Assembly: GCA_003023195.1 (NCBI GenBank)
Contig: PXRX01000028.1
Span: 19,520 to 83,519, forward strand
From: Halobacteriales archaeon QS_8_69_26
GTDB taxonomy: Archaea; Halobacteriota; Halobacteria; Halobacteriales; SW-7-71-33
Reading direction: 5' to 3'
Length of the DNA stretch: 64,000 bases
Shown here: positions 41,883-50,670 of the stretch, piece by piece
Position numbering within the stretch: the stretch's first letter is position 1
Layout: every line of letters starts with the position of its first letter
Made by a program: the position numbers and the translations under genes
The notes under the pieces: model-generated
What the model was told of the DNA's origin: nothing
The model's input: the letters and a program-made list of their open reading frames with translations, nothing else
Databases searched by the model: none

Positions 41883-44224
41883 GCGACGGTCCCGACCGGA
41901 TCCGGACCGCAGTCGGCGTCGGCCTGTTCGCCGTCGGCGCCGTCGCCCTCCTCCTGCCGGACCCCGCACCGTTCCCCGAACTCGTCGCGCTGGCCGGGGT
42001 CCTGGCGCTGGTCGTCGGGGTCCGGGCCGCCCGGCGGGTCGACCGCGCCGGGCCGGTCCCGACCCCGGACGTCGAGGCGCTTCCGCGGGTGCCGGTGCCG
42101 GGGGCGACGTTCGACCGGACGCTCGCCCCGTTCCTGGAAGAGGGGCAGGACCACCTCCTCTACCCCAGGCGGGTGCGGGCGGCGCTGTCGAACGCGGCCG
42201 TCGCGGTGCTCGCACGCTACCGCGGCCTGACCCCCGCGACGGCACGCGACCGGGTCGAGGCGGGCGAGTGGACCGACGATCCGGTCGCGGCGGCGTTCCT
42301 CGCCCCCGACGCGGCCGTCCCCGCCCCGGAGGAGGGGTGGATCCGGCGGAACCCCCTCGCCCGCCGGGGCCGGGCGTTCGGCCGCGGGGTGCGCCACGCC
42401 GTCGCGGCCGTCGCGGCCGTCGCTGGCGCCGACGTCGGCCCCCCGTCGTCGCTCGACGGCGAGGAGTCGGACGAGGGGGACGACCGGCGACCCGTCCGGG
42501 TGGGATCCGCCGCCGAAACGACGGGTAGATCCGACGGCGAAACCGCCGCCGACGGGGGTGACGGTGACGGGAGCGGTGGGGAGACGACCGACTGGGAACC
42601 GGTTCCCCGGGAAGGGGACCGCCGAACCGGCCGGTGGGCCGGCCTCGGGGCGGCGACGTTCGCCCTCGCCGGGGTCGGCGCCGTCGCCGGGTGGCCCGGG
42701 GTACTCCTCGCGGGGGCCGTCACCCTCGGGGTCGCCGGGACTGCCGCGGCGCTCGCCACGCCCGCCCCCGGGCTGTCGGTCGACCGGGAGCTGTCGGCGA
42801 CGGATCCCGACCCCGGCGACCGGGTGTCGGTGACGGTGACGGTCACGAACGAGGGCGACCGGACGGTGCCGGACCTCCGGGTGGTCGACGGCGTCCCCGG
42901 CGCCCTGCCGGTGGTCGATGGGTCCCCGCGCTGGGCCGGGCCGCTCCGTCCGGGGCGGTCGGTCACCATCGAGTACGCCGTCGCCGCGCGACGGGGTCGC
43001 CACGAGTTCGATCCACTGCTCGCCGTGGCCCGGGACCCCCTCGGGACGGGCGAACGGATCCGTCGGGTGCCGGCGGACACGCCGCCCGTCACGTGCCTCC
43101 CGCACCTGGTCCCCGCCGGGTCGGTCCCGGTCCACCCCGGGGGTCGGTACGCGGGTGAGATTCCAACGAACGAAGGGGGCGAGGGCGTCGAGTTTCACGC
43201 GACCCGGGAGTACCGCCGCGGCGACCCCCTCAACCGCGTGGACTGGTCGCGCCTGGCCCGCCACGGCGAACTGGTCTCCCGGGAGTTCCGCCGGGAGCGA
43301 GCCACCACCGCGGTCGTCGTCGTCGACGCCCGCCCGGCGGCGTACCTCGCGCCCGGGCCGGGGCGTCCCCACGCGGTCGACCGGAGCGTGGCGGCCGCCC
43401 GGGGCGTCTTCGCCGCCCTCGACGGCGCCGGCAACCGCGTCGGCCTCGCCGCTGTCGGGGACCCCGAGTGCTGGCTGGCGCCCGGGAGCGGCGCCGACCA
43501 CCGGGCCAGGGCCCGGGAACTGCTGGCGACCCACCCCGCGCTCTCCTCGGTCCCACCCCGGGAGCGGGGACCCGTCCCCACGGCCCCACCGAGCGATCCC
43601 GCGGGCGACCCGACGAACCGGCGCGACCCGTCCGCCGACCGCGACGCGACCCCCGACCGGAACTCGTCGGCCGAGCGGGACTCGACGACCGGCCCCGAAT
43701 CGTCCCCCGACCGGGATCCGACTCCCGACGGCGGTTCACCCGCCGACCCGAACCCCAGAGCCAACAGCACCCCGTCCGGCGACCGGGATCCGGTGGGCGG
43801 CCCCGACCCGTTCGCCGGTCCGATGGCGGCCGACGGGACCGGCGGGACGGCCGCACCGTCAGGGGAGGGATCGGCGGACGCCGACGGGGTCGAACCGCCG
43901 GGGGCGGTCGTGGCGAGTCGATCCGCCGACGAGCGTCGCCACCTCCGGCGACTCAGGACCCGGCTCCCCGACGGCGCACACGTCGTGTTCTGCTCGCCCG
44001 TCGCGGACCCCGGCGCGGTCCGGATCGCACGGGGGCTGTCGGCCCGCGGACACCCGGTGACGGTGCTCGCCCCGGACCCGACGGCCGCGGACGGGCCGAC
44101 CCGGGCGCTTGCGCGGGTCGGGCGGGTGCTCCGCCTCGCGGAACTCAGGGACGGCGGCCCCGCCGTCGTCGACTGGCCCGCCGACGGGTCGCTGGCCGTC
44201 GCGCTGGCCCGCGCCCGGCGGTGA
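41879..44224 (+). CDS. DUF7269-DUF58 fusion membrane protein
   Basis: This 781-residue protein starts at GTG 41879. Its N-terminal ~180 residues resemble the haloarchaeal DUF7269 family, normally a separate gene, with RVRAALSNAAVAVLARYRGLTPATARDRVEAGEWTDDPVAAAFL. A charged linker, two helices (about 255-300) and the DUF58 domain follow, with the VEFHATREYRRGDPLNRVDWSRLARHGELVSREF signature. An Asp/Pro/Ser/Arg-rich disordered stretch (about 565-680) interrupts the C-terminal part. No MoxR ATPase gene, the usual partner, is adjacent. Confidence 0.8.
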   Translation: MSDGPDRIRTAVGVGLFAVGAVALLLPDPAPFPELVALAGVLALVVGVRAARRVDRAGPVPTPDVEALPRVPVPGATFDRTLAPFLEEGQDHLLYPRRVRAALSNAAVAVLARYRGLTPATARDRVEAGEWTDDPVAAAFLAPDAAVPAPEEGWIRRNPLARRGRAFGRGVRHAVAAVAAVAGADVGPPSSLDGEESDEGDDRRPVRVGSAAETTGRSDGETAADGGDGDGSGGETTDWEPVPREGDRRTGRWAGLGAATFALAGVGAVAGWPGVLLAGAVTLGVAGTAAALATPAPGLSVDRELSATDPDPGDRVSVTVTVTNEGDRTVPDLRVVDGVPGALPVVDGSPRWAGPLRPGRSVTIEYAVAARRGRHEFDPLLAVARDPLGTGERIRRVPADTPPVTCLPHLVPAGSVPVHPGGRYAGEIPTNEGGEGVEFHATREYRRGDPLNRVDWSRLARHGELVSREFRRERATTAVVVVDARPAAYLAPGPGRPHAVDRSVAAARGVFAALDGAGNRVGLAAVGDPECWLAPGSGADHRARARELLATHPALSSVPPRERGPVPTAPPSDPAGDPTNRRDPSADRDATPDRNSSAERDSTTGPESSPDRDPTPDGGSPADPNPRANSTPSGDRDPVGGPDPFAGPMAADGTGGTAAPSGEGSADADGVEPPGAVVASRSADERRHLRRLRTRLPDGAHVVFCSPVADPGAVRIARGLSARGHPVTVLAPDPTAADGPTRALARVGRVLRLAELRDGGPAVVDWPADGSLAVALARARR

Positions 44225-44319
44225 CCGATCCCGGGACGCGTCACTGTACCCGGGGCGGGTTGGTGCCCGGCGCGGACGACGGCGCAAGGTAAATACCCCG
44301 CGGCGGCGAACGTGTGGAC

Positions 44320-45486
44320 ATGAGCGACGGATCGGGACCCGACGGTAAAGCGGTCGGTGACGGCGGCGTCACACCCGAGGGCGACGGCGAACACCGACGG
44401 ATGATCATCGCCGGGACCGGGATAGCGGGCCTCACGGCCGGCATCTACGCGGCCCGGTCGAACAACGACCCCCTGCTGATCGAGGGCGACGAACCGGGTG
44501 GCCAGTTGACGCTGACGACCGACGTGGCGAACTACCCCGGCTTCCCCGAGGGGATCGGCGGCCCCGAACTGATAAACAAGATGAAGGAGCAGGCGACGAA
44601 GTTCGGTGCCGAGGTGATAAACGGCGTCGTCGAGTCCGTCGACGTCCCCGAGCAACGCTCGGGGGCCAGCCGGTCTCCGGAGGAGTCCGGCACTGACTCC
44701 GTCCGGCCGTTCCGGGTCGAGTTGACCAACGGCGACGTCTACACCGCCGACGCGTTCGTCGCCGCCTCGGGCGCCAGCGCCCGCACCCTCGGCGTGCCCG
44801 GCGAGGACGAACTCATGGGCTACGGCATCTCGACGTGTGCGACCTGCGACGGCGCGTTCTTCCGGGGCGAGGACATGCTCGTCGTCGGCGGGGGCGACGC
44901 CGCCATGGAGGAAGCCCACTTCCTGACGAAGTTCGCCGACACCGTCACTATCGTCCACCGCCGGGAGGGGTTCCGGGCGGAGGACTACTGGATCGACCGG
45001 ATCCAGGAGAAAGTCGAGGAGGGCGACGTCGAGATACTGCGCAACACCGAACTGGTCGCCGTCGAGGGCACCCCCGAGGACGGCGTCGACCACGCGGAAC
45101 TGGTGCGCCACCCCGACGGCCACCCCAAGCGAAAGCTCGACGACCCGGACCACGCCGACGAGGTGGAGGAGTTCGACCTCGACGTCGGCGCCGTGTTCAT
45201 GGCGATCGGACACACCCCCAACACCGACTACCTGGCGGACACCGGCGTGGAGATGGACGACACGGGCTACATCAGGACCGAGGGCGGCAAGGGCGGCGGC
45301 CAGACCCGCACCGACGTCGAGGGCATCTTCGGGGCCGGCGACGTCGTCGACTTCCACTACCAGCAGGCGATCACGGCGGGTGGCATGGGCTGCAAGGCCG
45401 CCATGGACGCCGACGAGTACCTGGAGAGCCTGGACCGCGCCGGGACCGCCGGCGGCGAGGCCGCCGCCGCGGGGAGCGACGACTGA
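44320..45486 (+). CDS. trxB: Thioredoxin-disulfide-reductase-like FAD/NAD(P) oxidoreductase
   Basis: This 388-residue flavoprotein has the TrxB layout: an N-terminal FAD fold (MIIAGTGIAGLTAGIYAARS), the redox CATC motif (GYGISTCATCDGAFFRG), an NADPH-binding GGGDAAMEEAHFLT region, and a C-terminal FAD block (IFGAGDVVDFHYQQAITAGGMG). ATG 44320 is chosen over 44314. A Ser/Glu/Arg-rich insertion of about 18 residues (EQRSGASRSPEESGTDSVR) interrupts the usual sequence near residue 110. It probably maintains thioredoxin or other thiol pools. Confidence 0.88.
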   Translation: MSDGSGPDGKAVGDGGVTPEGDGEHRRMIIAGTGIAGLTAGIYAARSNNDPLLIEGDEPGGQLTLTTDVANYPGFPEGIGGPELINKMKEQATKFGAEVINGVVESVDVPEQRSGASRSPEESGTDSVRPFRVELTNGDVYTADAFVAASGASARTLGVPGEDELMGYGISTCATCDGAFFRGEDMLVVGGGDAAMEEAHFLTKFADTVTIVHRREGFRAEDYWIDRIQEKVEEGDVEILRNTELVAVEGTPEDGVDHAELVRHPDGHPKRKLDDPDHADEVEEFDLDVGAVFMAIGHTPNTDYLADTGVEMDDTGYIRTEGGKGGGQTRTDVEGIFGAGDVVDFHYQQAITAGGMGCKAAMDADEYLESLDRAGTAGGEAAAAGSDD

Positions 45487-45504
45487 TCGCCAGGGACCGG
45501 ATCG

Positions 45505-46503
45505 ATGAGAGGGGTCCGGGCGGCGGTCGTCGTCCTGACGCTGGCACTGCTGGCGGTGCCGGTCCTGGCACACGTCCCCACCTTCCCCTCGGAGAACACC
45601 AGCCCCGACCGGGCGGTCGAGCCCCACGACCCGGTCAAGTCGTGGTCCTTCTACGACCGGGTCGGGCCGGGCGAGGTGACGTACTACCGCGTGACCCTCT
45701 CGGCCGGCGAGCGACTGCGCGTGGGGACGTTCACCCCGAAGTCCGGCCCGTTCACCCCCTCGGTCGTGCTGATGAGTCCCTCGCTGAACGGGACCGAGGA
45801 CGTTCCGGCCCGCGTGACCGTCCCCGAGGGGATGGGGGCGGTCGTCGTCCCGGGCGAGCGTCCCGACTCCCCCGGCTACGAACCGTTCGCGCCGTCGGCC
45901 GACTACCGGACGGTCGGGATCGACCGCCCGGTCGAGGAGCGGACGACCTACCTGATCGCAGTCTTCGAACCCGTGAACCGGAGCGGTCCCGTCGGCGTCT
46001 CCATCGGGTACCGGGAGGCGTTCACGCCGACCGAGTACGCCACGGTCCCGTTCACCCTCGTCCGAACCCACCTCTGGGCGGGCCAGCACCTGCTGGTCGT
46101 CCTCGGTCCCTACCTCCTGGCCCTGGTCGCCGGCGCGGCGTTCGTCCGCGGGCGCCGGCGGGCCGACTGGGACGCCCGACCCGTCCGGTACGTCGCCGCC
46201 ACCGGCGGGATCCTCGTCCTGGGAACCGCAGTGGGGACGCTCGTCCAGATGGGGATCGCACTGTGGGCGGCCGGTCCGACCCTCGCGGCCCTGGTCACCG
46301 CCGCGTTCGTCCTCGTCCCCGCCGTCGCCGGCGGGTGGGCGCTGTCCGTCGCGCTCCGGGACGAGATGACGCTCCCGCTCCGGACCCGGATCGGGTTGCT
46401 TGTCGCCGGCCTGGCCGCCGTGGCGACGTGGGCCGGCTACCTCCTCGGACCGGCGCTCCTGGCGGCCGTCGCGGCGACGCCGCCGGGCCTGGTCGAGGAG
46501 TGA
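45505..46503 (+). CDS. Membrane protein with signal peptide, unknown function
   Basis: This 332-residue protein starts with a cleavable signal (MRGVRAAVVVLTLALLAVPVLA). A ~185-residue beta-rich extracytoplasmic domain follows, then four to five transmembrane helices in the C-terminal half. It lies 18 bp after the oxidoreductase gene on the same strand and may be co-transcribed. The domain was not recognised. Confidence 0.7.
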   Translation: MRGVRAAVVVLTLALLAVPVLAHVPTFPSENTSPDRAVEPHDPVKSWSFYDRVGPGEVTYYRVTLSAGERLRVGTFTPKSGPFTPSVVLMSPSLNGTEDVPARVTVPEGMGAVVVPGERPDSPGYEPFAPSADYRTVGIDRPVEERTTYLIAVFEPVNRSGPVGVSIGYREAFTPTEYATVPFTLVRTHLWAGQHLLVVLGPYLLALVAGAAFVRGRRRADWDARPVRYVAATGGILVLGTAVGTLVQMGIALWAAGPTLAALVTAAFVLVPAVAGGWALSVALRDEMTLPLRTRIGLLVAGLAAVATWAGYLLGPALLAAVAATPPGLVEE

Positions 46504-46624
46504 CCGGGGCGGACTCCGGCTTCCCGATCGCCGGACCCGGTGGCGGGATCACCCGGCCGCGCCTCCCCGGATCCGGGACGATCGACCGCGATCCCACTCC
46601 CTTCGACGGCCCGGATCCAGATCG

Positions 46625-46642
46625 TACAGTAAGGTTACTGTA
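46625..46642. promoter_or_regulatory. Perfect palindrome TACAGTAA-GG-TTACTGTA
   Basis: The eight-base arms are perfectly inverted. The element lies in a convergent intergenic gap between the membrane protein gene and the R15P isomerase gene, followed by a second, weaker inverted repeat CAGTA-AACG-TACTG (46658-46671). A near-identical copy sits at 27044. As neither neighbouring gene starts here, a 3' end or structural role is as likely as an operator. Confidence 0.55.
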
Positions 46643-46692
46643 AACGGCGAAGTGACGCAGTAAACGTACTGTAGCCGCGGGGAGTGCCGGGC

Positions 46693-47664
46693 CTACCGTT
46701 CCGCCTCGTCCTCGGCCCAGGGCGTGCCGGTGGTCTCGCCGAACAGTTCCCGCAGGAGGACGACGATGCTCTCGGGGGGGAACTGCCCGCGTTCGGTGAC
46801 GATGGCGTCGACGTGGCGCGGCGGCGTGACGTCGAACGCCGGGTTCTGGACCGCCGGATCCCCCAGGTCCGAGCGGGTCCCGTCGTCGACGACCTCGGCC
46901 TCGTCGCGGTACTCTATCTCGACGGTATTGCCGGTCATGGTGTCGGGGTGGAGCTTTATCGTCTGGGCGGCGACCATGATCGGCACCCCCCGCTCGCGGG
47001 CCGAGACCGCCAGCCCGGCGGTTCCGATCTTGTTGATCACGGAGCCGTCGGCGGCGATGGAGTCGGCCCCGACGAGGACGTGGTCGGCGTCGTCGAGGTA
47101 GCGGTGGGCGGCGTTGTCGACGATGAGGGTGACCGGCACGTCCCAGTCCCGGAGCTGTCGGGCGGTGATGTGGCCCTGCTTGCGCGGCCGGGTCTCCTTG
47201 ACGATGGCCTCGATGTGCTTGTCCTGTTCGTTGACCGCGTGGTCGACACACGAGAGGGCGTCCGTCGAGTGGCAGTGGAACATGACCGCGTCGCCGTCCC
47301 GGATGCGGTTGGCGCCGATCCGCCCCAGGTCGTCCTGGGCGCGCTCCAGCCGAGCACAGAACTCGCGGGCGCTGTCGACGGCGCTTTCCCGGAGTTCGTC
47401 GACCGTCTCGCCCTCCATGTCCCCGAGGACGTACCGGAGGGCGTTCGGGAGGCTGACCGCGGTCGGCCGGGTCTCGACCAGCCGTCGGGCGGCCGCGCGC
47501 ATCTCCCGGCGGAACGCCTCGGGTCGCCCGGCAGAACTCGTCTCCGCCTGCTCGCGCAACGCCGTGGCCGCGGCGTCGGCGATGGTCGCCGCGCCGCGAA
47601 CCTCCATCTCGGCGATGTCCTCGGCGGTCGACTCCAGTTCGTCCGCGAGGGTGTGCTTGCTCAT
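46693..47664 (-). CDS. Ribose-1,5-bisphosphate isomerase (eIF-2B alpha family)
   Basis: This 323-residue protein matches archaeal R15P isomerases of the eIF-2B/MtnA superfamily: HCHSTDALSCVDHAV, ETRPRKQGHITARQL, then VLVGADSIAADGSVINKIGTAGLAVSARERGVPIMVAAQTIKLHPDT. The GTRSDLGDPAVQNPAFDVTPPRHVDAIVTERG block is a family hallmark. It converts ribose-1,5-bisphosphate to ribulose-1,5-bisphosphate in the archaeal AMP/nucleoside degradation pathway. RuBisCO and AMP phosphorylase are not in the window. Confidence 0.88.
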   Translation of the reverse strand: MSKHTLADELESTAEDIAEMEVRGAATIADAAATALREQAETSSAGRPEAFRREMRAAARRLVETRPTAVSLPNALRYVLGDMEGETVDELRESAVDSAREFCARLERAQDDLGRIGANRIRDGDAVMFHCHSTDALSCVDHAVNEQDKHIEAIVKETRPRKQGHITARQLRDWDVPVTLIVDNAAHRYLDDADHVLVGADSIAADGSVINKIGTAGLAVSARERGVPIMVAAQTIKLHPDTMTGNTVEIEYRDEAEVVDDGTRSDLGDPAVQNPAFDVTPPRHVDAIVTERGQFPPESIVVLLRELFGETTGTPWAEDEAER

Positions 47665-47740
47665 GGCCCCGCGTACGGTCCGGGGACCAAAACGGTTGTC
47701 GACGTGGGGGGACGCCGGTGGGACAGCGGGAGGATCGACC

Positions 47741-48352
47741 TCAGACGCCGGTCCCGGTATCGGCGTCGGGCAGGTCGTGTTTCGTCGCCTCGATCCCCAG
47801 TTCCTCCAGGGCCGCTTCGAGATGTTCCTCCTTCGCGTACTCCGCCCCGTCCTCCTCGCGGATCCGCTGGGCGGTCGCCAGCACCTCGCCGCGGCGCTCG
47901 TCGGGAATGGAGAACGTGTCGGTCGTTATCTCGATGGTGAGCCCGTTGTTGTCCCGGGTGTACAGCGAGTGGAAGATGCCCCGGTCGAAGACGTTGTAGC
48001 CGCGGCCGTCCTCGTCGATGGCCGCGACCATCTCCCCGAAGCGGTCCGGCGCGACCCGGATGGCGACGTGGTGGACGTAGCCGACGCCGCTGTAGGGCGG
48101 GCGCGGGTCCGACGGCCGGTCGTCGTTGACGAAGAAAGTGAGGATCCGGCCGTCGCCGGTGTCGAAGAAGAGGTGCGTCTGGTCTGGGTCGTCGAGGTTG
48201 GGCTGGCGCAACACCAGGGGCATCCCCAGCAGGTCGCGGTAGAACGAAATGGTGTCCTCGGCGTTCGAACCCCAGATGGTGACGTGGTCGGTGCCGGTCG
48301 ACCGGATCGGACTGTCCGGGAGGTCGGCGGTGACCGGTTCGTCGTCGCTCAT
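47741..48352 (-). CDS. VOC-family (glyoxalase/dioxygenase-like) protein
   Basis: This 203-residue protein has the vicinal-oxygen-chelate beta-alpha-beta fold: DHVTIWGSNAEDTISFYRDLLGMPLVL, then HLFFDTGDGRILTFFVNDD, then VHHVAIRVAPDRF and SLYTRDNNGLTIEITTDTF. Conserved His and Glu positions suggest metal binding. The substrate is unknown. ATG 48352 (MSDDEPVTADL) is used because the track start is upstream of the conserved region. Confidence 0.82.
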   Translation of the reverse strand: MSDDEPVTADLPDSPIRSTGTDHVTIWGSNAEDTISFYRDLLGMPLVLRQPNLDDPDQTHLFFDTGDGRILTFFVNDDRPSDPRPPYSGVGYVHHVAIRVAPDRFGEMVAAIDEDGRGYNVFDRGIFHSLYTRDNNGLTIEITTDTFSIPDERRGEVLATAQRIREEDGAEYAKEEHLEAALEELGIEATKHDLPDADTGTGV

Positions 48353-48456
48353 ACCGGCCGTAGACGGCCGAGGTGAATAGGGCTGTCCCCCCCGGCAACG
48401 ACCCGTCCCGATCACCCCGGAGCGGAGTCCCGCGGACGGCGGCCGGATCCGCCGCC

Positions 48457-49647
48457 TCAGATCGGGTCGAGTTCGTCGTACTCGTCGGTGATGAGGTCCC
48501 GTATCTCCGTCTCGCGGCGGTGTGCCTGGGCCTCGATCGTCCGCTCGGCCTCGACGGCCTGCTCCTGGAGGTCGTCGACCCGCGGGAGGTCGGTCACGTT
48601 CGAGAGCAACACGACCGCCGAGAGGGTGTCGGCGGTCTCCCGCGGGTCGTCGCCCGCGAGGACCTCGCTACTGCCGGTCTCTCGCTCGACCCACCGGCGG
48701 GCGCTCTCGACGCCCTTCCAGGAGAGTTCCCGGGGCGGCCCGGAGACGACGATGAGCGACCGCTCGGCGGAGTCGACCCGCGCGGGGCAGGTCAACCGCG
48801 TCCCGACCGCCTGTCGGACCAGGCCGTCGACCTTGGTCGCCAGGTCCGCGTCCTCCCGGGGCGTCCCGTCCTCCGAACCGTTGGTCCGGAATCGCCCGAG
48901 CAACCCCTGTCCGGCGCGCGTCGTTGCCTCCACGCCGGTCTCTGCGTAGGCGATGGTGCTCACGCCGCCGGTCCCGAGGGTGCGACGGATGTCACTGGAG
49001 TCCATGGCGTTCTCCGAGACCCGCGACCCGTCGAGTTCGCCGGCCGAGAGCAGCGTCCCGACCCGCTTCACTATCTCGCGGTTCGTCGCCTCGTAGCCCG
49101 ACTGGAACGAGTCCTCGCTCCGGCGCCAGGTCTCGTTGTCGAACAGCAGCAGGTTGTCGGTCGACTCGGTGAACGAGGGGAGCGACCTGGCGGCGTTCAG
49201 CGACGCCCGGCCCCCTTCCTCCTCGCTGGGGAGGACCGCCAGCCCGTAGACTGGTTCGCCGTAGAGGTCGCGCAACCGCTCGGCCAGCACCGGCGCGCCG
49301 CCGCTCCCGGTGCCGCCGCCGAGGCCGGCGACGATCAGGAACGCGTCGATCTCGTAGATCGGCACCTCGTCGAGGGCCCGCTTTATCTCGGGGAAGTCCT
49401 CGCGGGCGAGCTGGGCGCCGAGTTCCGGGTCGCCGCCGACGCCGTGGCCCTTGGCCTGGACGTTGGTCTGGCCGATCAGGTACTGGTTCTCCTGGGGAAC
49501 GTACTCCAGCTTGGCGAGGTCGGTCCGGGCCGTGTTCACCGCGACGACCGACCGGGTGAGCGTCCGGCCCGTCTCCACCTCGTACTGGAGGAGCCTGTCG
49601 GCGATCTTGCTGCCCGCGTTTCCGAACCCGATGACACCGAGTTTCAT
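48457..49647 (-). CDS. CetZ tubulin/FtsZ-family protein
   Basis: This 396-residue protein is a haloarchaeal tubulin homologue. The GTP-binding tubulin signature GLGGGTGSGGAP is at about residues 108-120, and the N-terminal GFGNAGSKIADRLL and SAVVLLSNVTDLP segments fit CetZ. CetZ proteins control cell shape and motility-associated differentiation, whereas FtsZ handles division. Which CetZ subgroup it belongs to cannot be decided without alignment. A palindrome lies immediately upstream of its ATG. Confidence 0.9.
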   Translation of the reverse strand: MKLGVIGFGNAGSKIADRLLQYEVETGRTLTRSVVAVNTARTDLAKLEYVPQENQYLIGQTNVQAKGHGVGGDPELGAQLAREDFPEIKRALDEVPIYEIDAFLIVAGLGGGTGSGGAPVLAERLRDLYGEPVYGLAVLPSEEEGGRASLNAARSLPSFTESTDNLLLFDNETWRRSEDSFQSGYEATNREIVKRVGTLLSAGELDGSRVSENAMDSSDIRRTLGTGGVSTIAYAETGVEATTRAGQGLLGRFRTNGSEDGTPREDADLATKVDGLVRQAVGTRLTCPARVDSAERSLIVVSGPPRELSWKGVESARRWVERETGSSEVLAGDDPRETADTLSAVVLLSNVTDLPRVDDLQEQAVEAERTIEAQAHRRETEIRDLITDEYDELDPI

Positions 49648-49650
49648 CGG

Positions 49651-49665
49651 CCGTGGTTACCACGG
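49651..49665. promoter_or_regulatory. Palindrome CCGTGG-TTA-CCACGG upstream of cetZ
   Basis: The perfect 6-bp arms with a TTA centre lie 4 bp upstream of the cetZ start codon. Two ttattgac copies (about 49678 and 49688) lie just beyond and are candidate TATA elements. The location at or near the transcription start suggests an operator. Confidence 0.4.
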
Positions 49666-49972
49666 GCAACGGAATTGTTATTGACGCGTTATTGACCCGT
49701 CGCGGATCGCGTCGATGCCACCGGGACCGGTCGCGGGGCGCCCCCCGGTGACGGGGGACCCGGGGACCGTCGATGGACGAGGTTACCGCCGACGGCGGGG
49801 GGTCGGGACGCCGCCCGGTCGGCCGCATAAGCCGTGTATACTCCGCAGACGACCCGTCTCCCCGAACCTGTCGGGCGATCCTCGTCCGATCACCGCCCGC
49901 ACGTGTCGGTTTTCCCGTCAGTCGTTCCCCGCGAGCGCCAGCGTCACCGCTCGGCGTCCCCCGCTTGCCCCG
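49666..49972. other. Intergenic region upstream of cetZ
   Basis: This ~307-bp region between the cetZ start and the stop codon of the kinase-remnant gene contains the ttattgac repeat and a ccgtgtatactccgc element (about 49833-49847). No gene is supported. Confidence 0.45.
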
Positions 49973-50514
49973 TCACGACGAGTCGTACAGTTCCGCCAGG
50001 CGGTCCCGCAGGTAGAGCACGTCCTCGTAGCGGTCGGCTCTCTCCTTGGCGAGTGCCCGTAGGACGACGTCGTCCACCTCCTCCGGGAGGCCGGGGGTGA
50101 GTTCGGTCGGCGGGGTGGGATCCTCGGTGAGCACCGCGTTCATCGCCCGGGCGGTCCGGCCGGCGAACGCCGGTTCGCCGGTGAACAGTTCGTAGAAGAC
50201 CGCGCCGAGCTGGTAGACGTCGGTGGCCTGGTCGGTCCCGCCGAACCCGTCGTCGAACTGCTCGGGGGCGGCGTACCCGGGGAGAACCCCTCGACGCTCG
50301 TGGAGTGGGTCAACAGCAGCTTCGCGATCCCCCAGTCTGCCACCTTCGGAACCGCCCAGGTCCCCGGCCCCGTCGCTGCCGCCGCGGTACGGTCGGGATC
50401 CAAGCGGGTCCCGTCGGCGTCTCCGCCGGCCCCGACGACACCGCTCGATCCGGTGGCCAGCCCGCTCCCGACCAGCGCCGAGAGGACGTCCCGGCGGGTA
50501 GGTCCCCCCGCCAT
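49973..50514 (-). pseudogene. Chimeric remnant: Tat signal fused to Ser/Thr kinase C-lobe, frameshifted
   Basis: The N-terminal part (ATG 50514) is a Tat signal, PTRRDVLSALVGSGLATG, plus a short GGDADGTRLDPDRTAAAATG spacer like those of haloarchaeal secreted PQQ-propeller proteins. It then switches to protein-kinase sequence, KVADWGIAKLLLTHS (DFG-like motif as DWG). The kinase continues after a one-base frameshift near 50278 as YAAPEQFDDGFGGTDQATDVYQLGAVFYELFTG through LYDSS* at 49973. The kinase N-lobe and catalytic loop are missing. The frameshift fits loss of one G from GGGG. Confidence 0.75.
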
Positions 50515-50670
50515 TCACTCGGTCGTGGTACAGAACGCCGACTAATCAGCGTTGTCCCCGTTCCCGGCCGCTACCGCCCCTCGACGGTCGTCCCGGTCCG
50601 GACGGTCGATCCGGCCCGGACGGTCGACCCGGTGTCCGGTACCGACCACGACGGGGCTGTCGCCCCCGGA

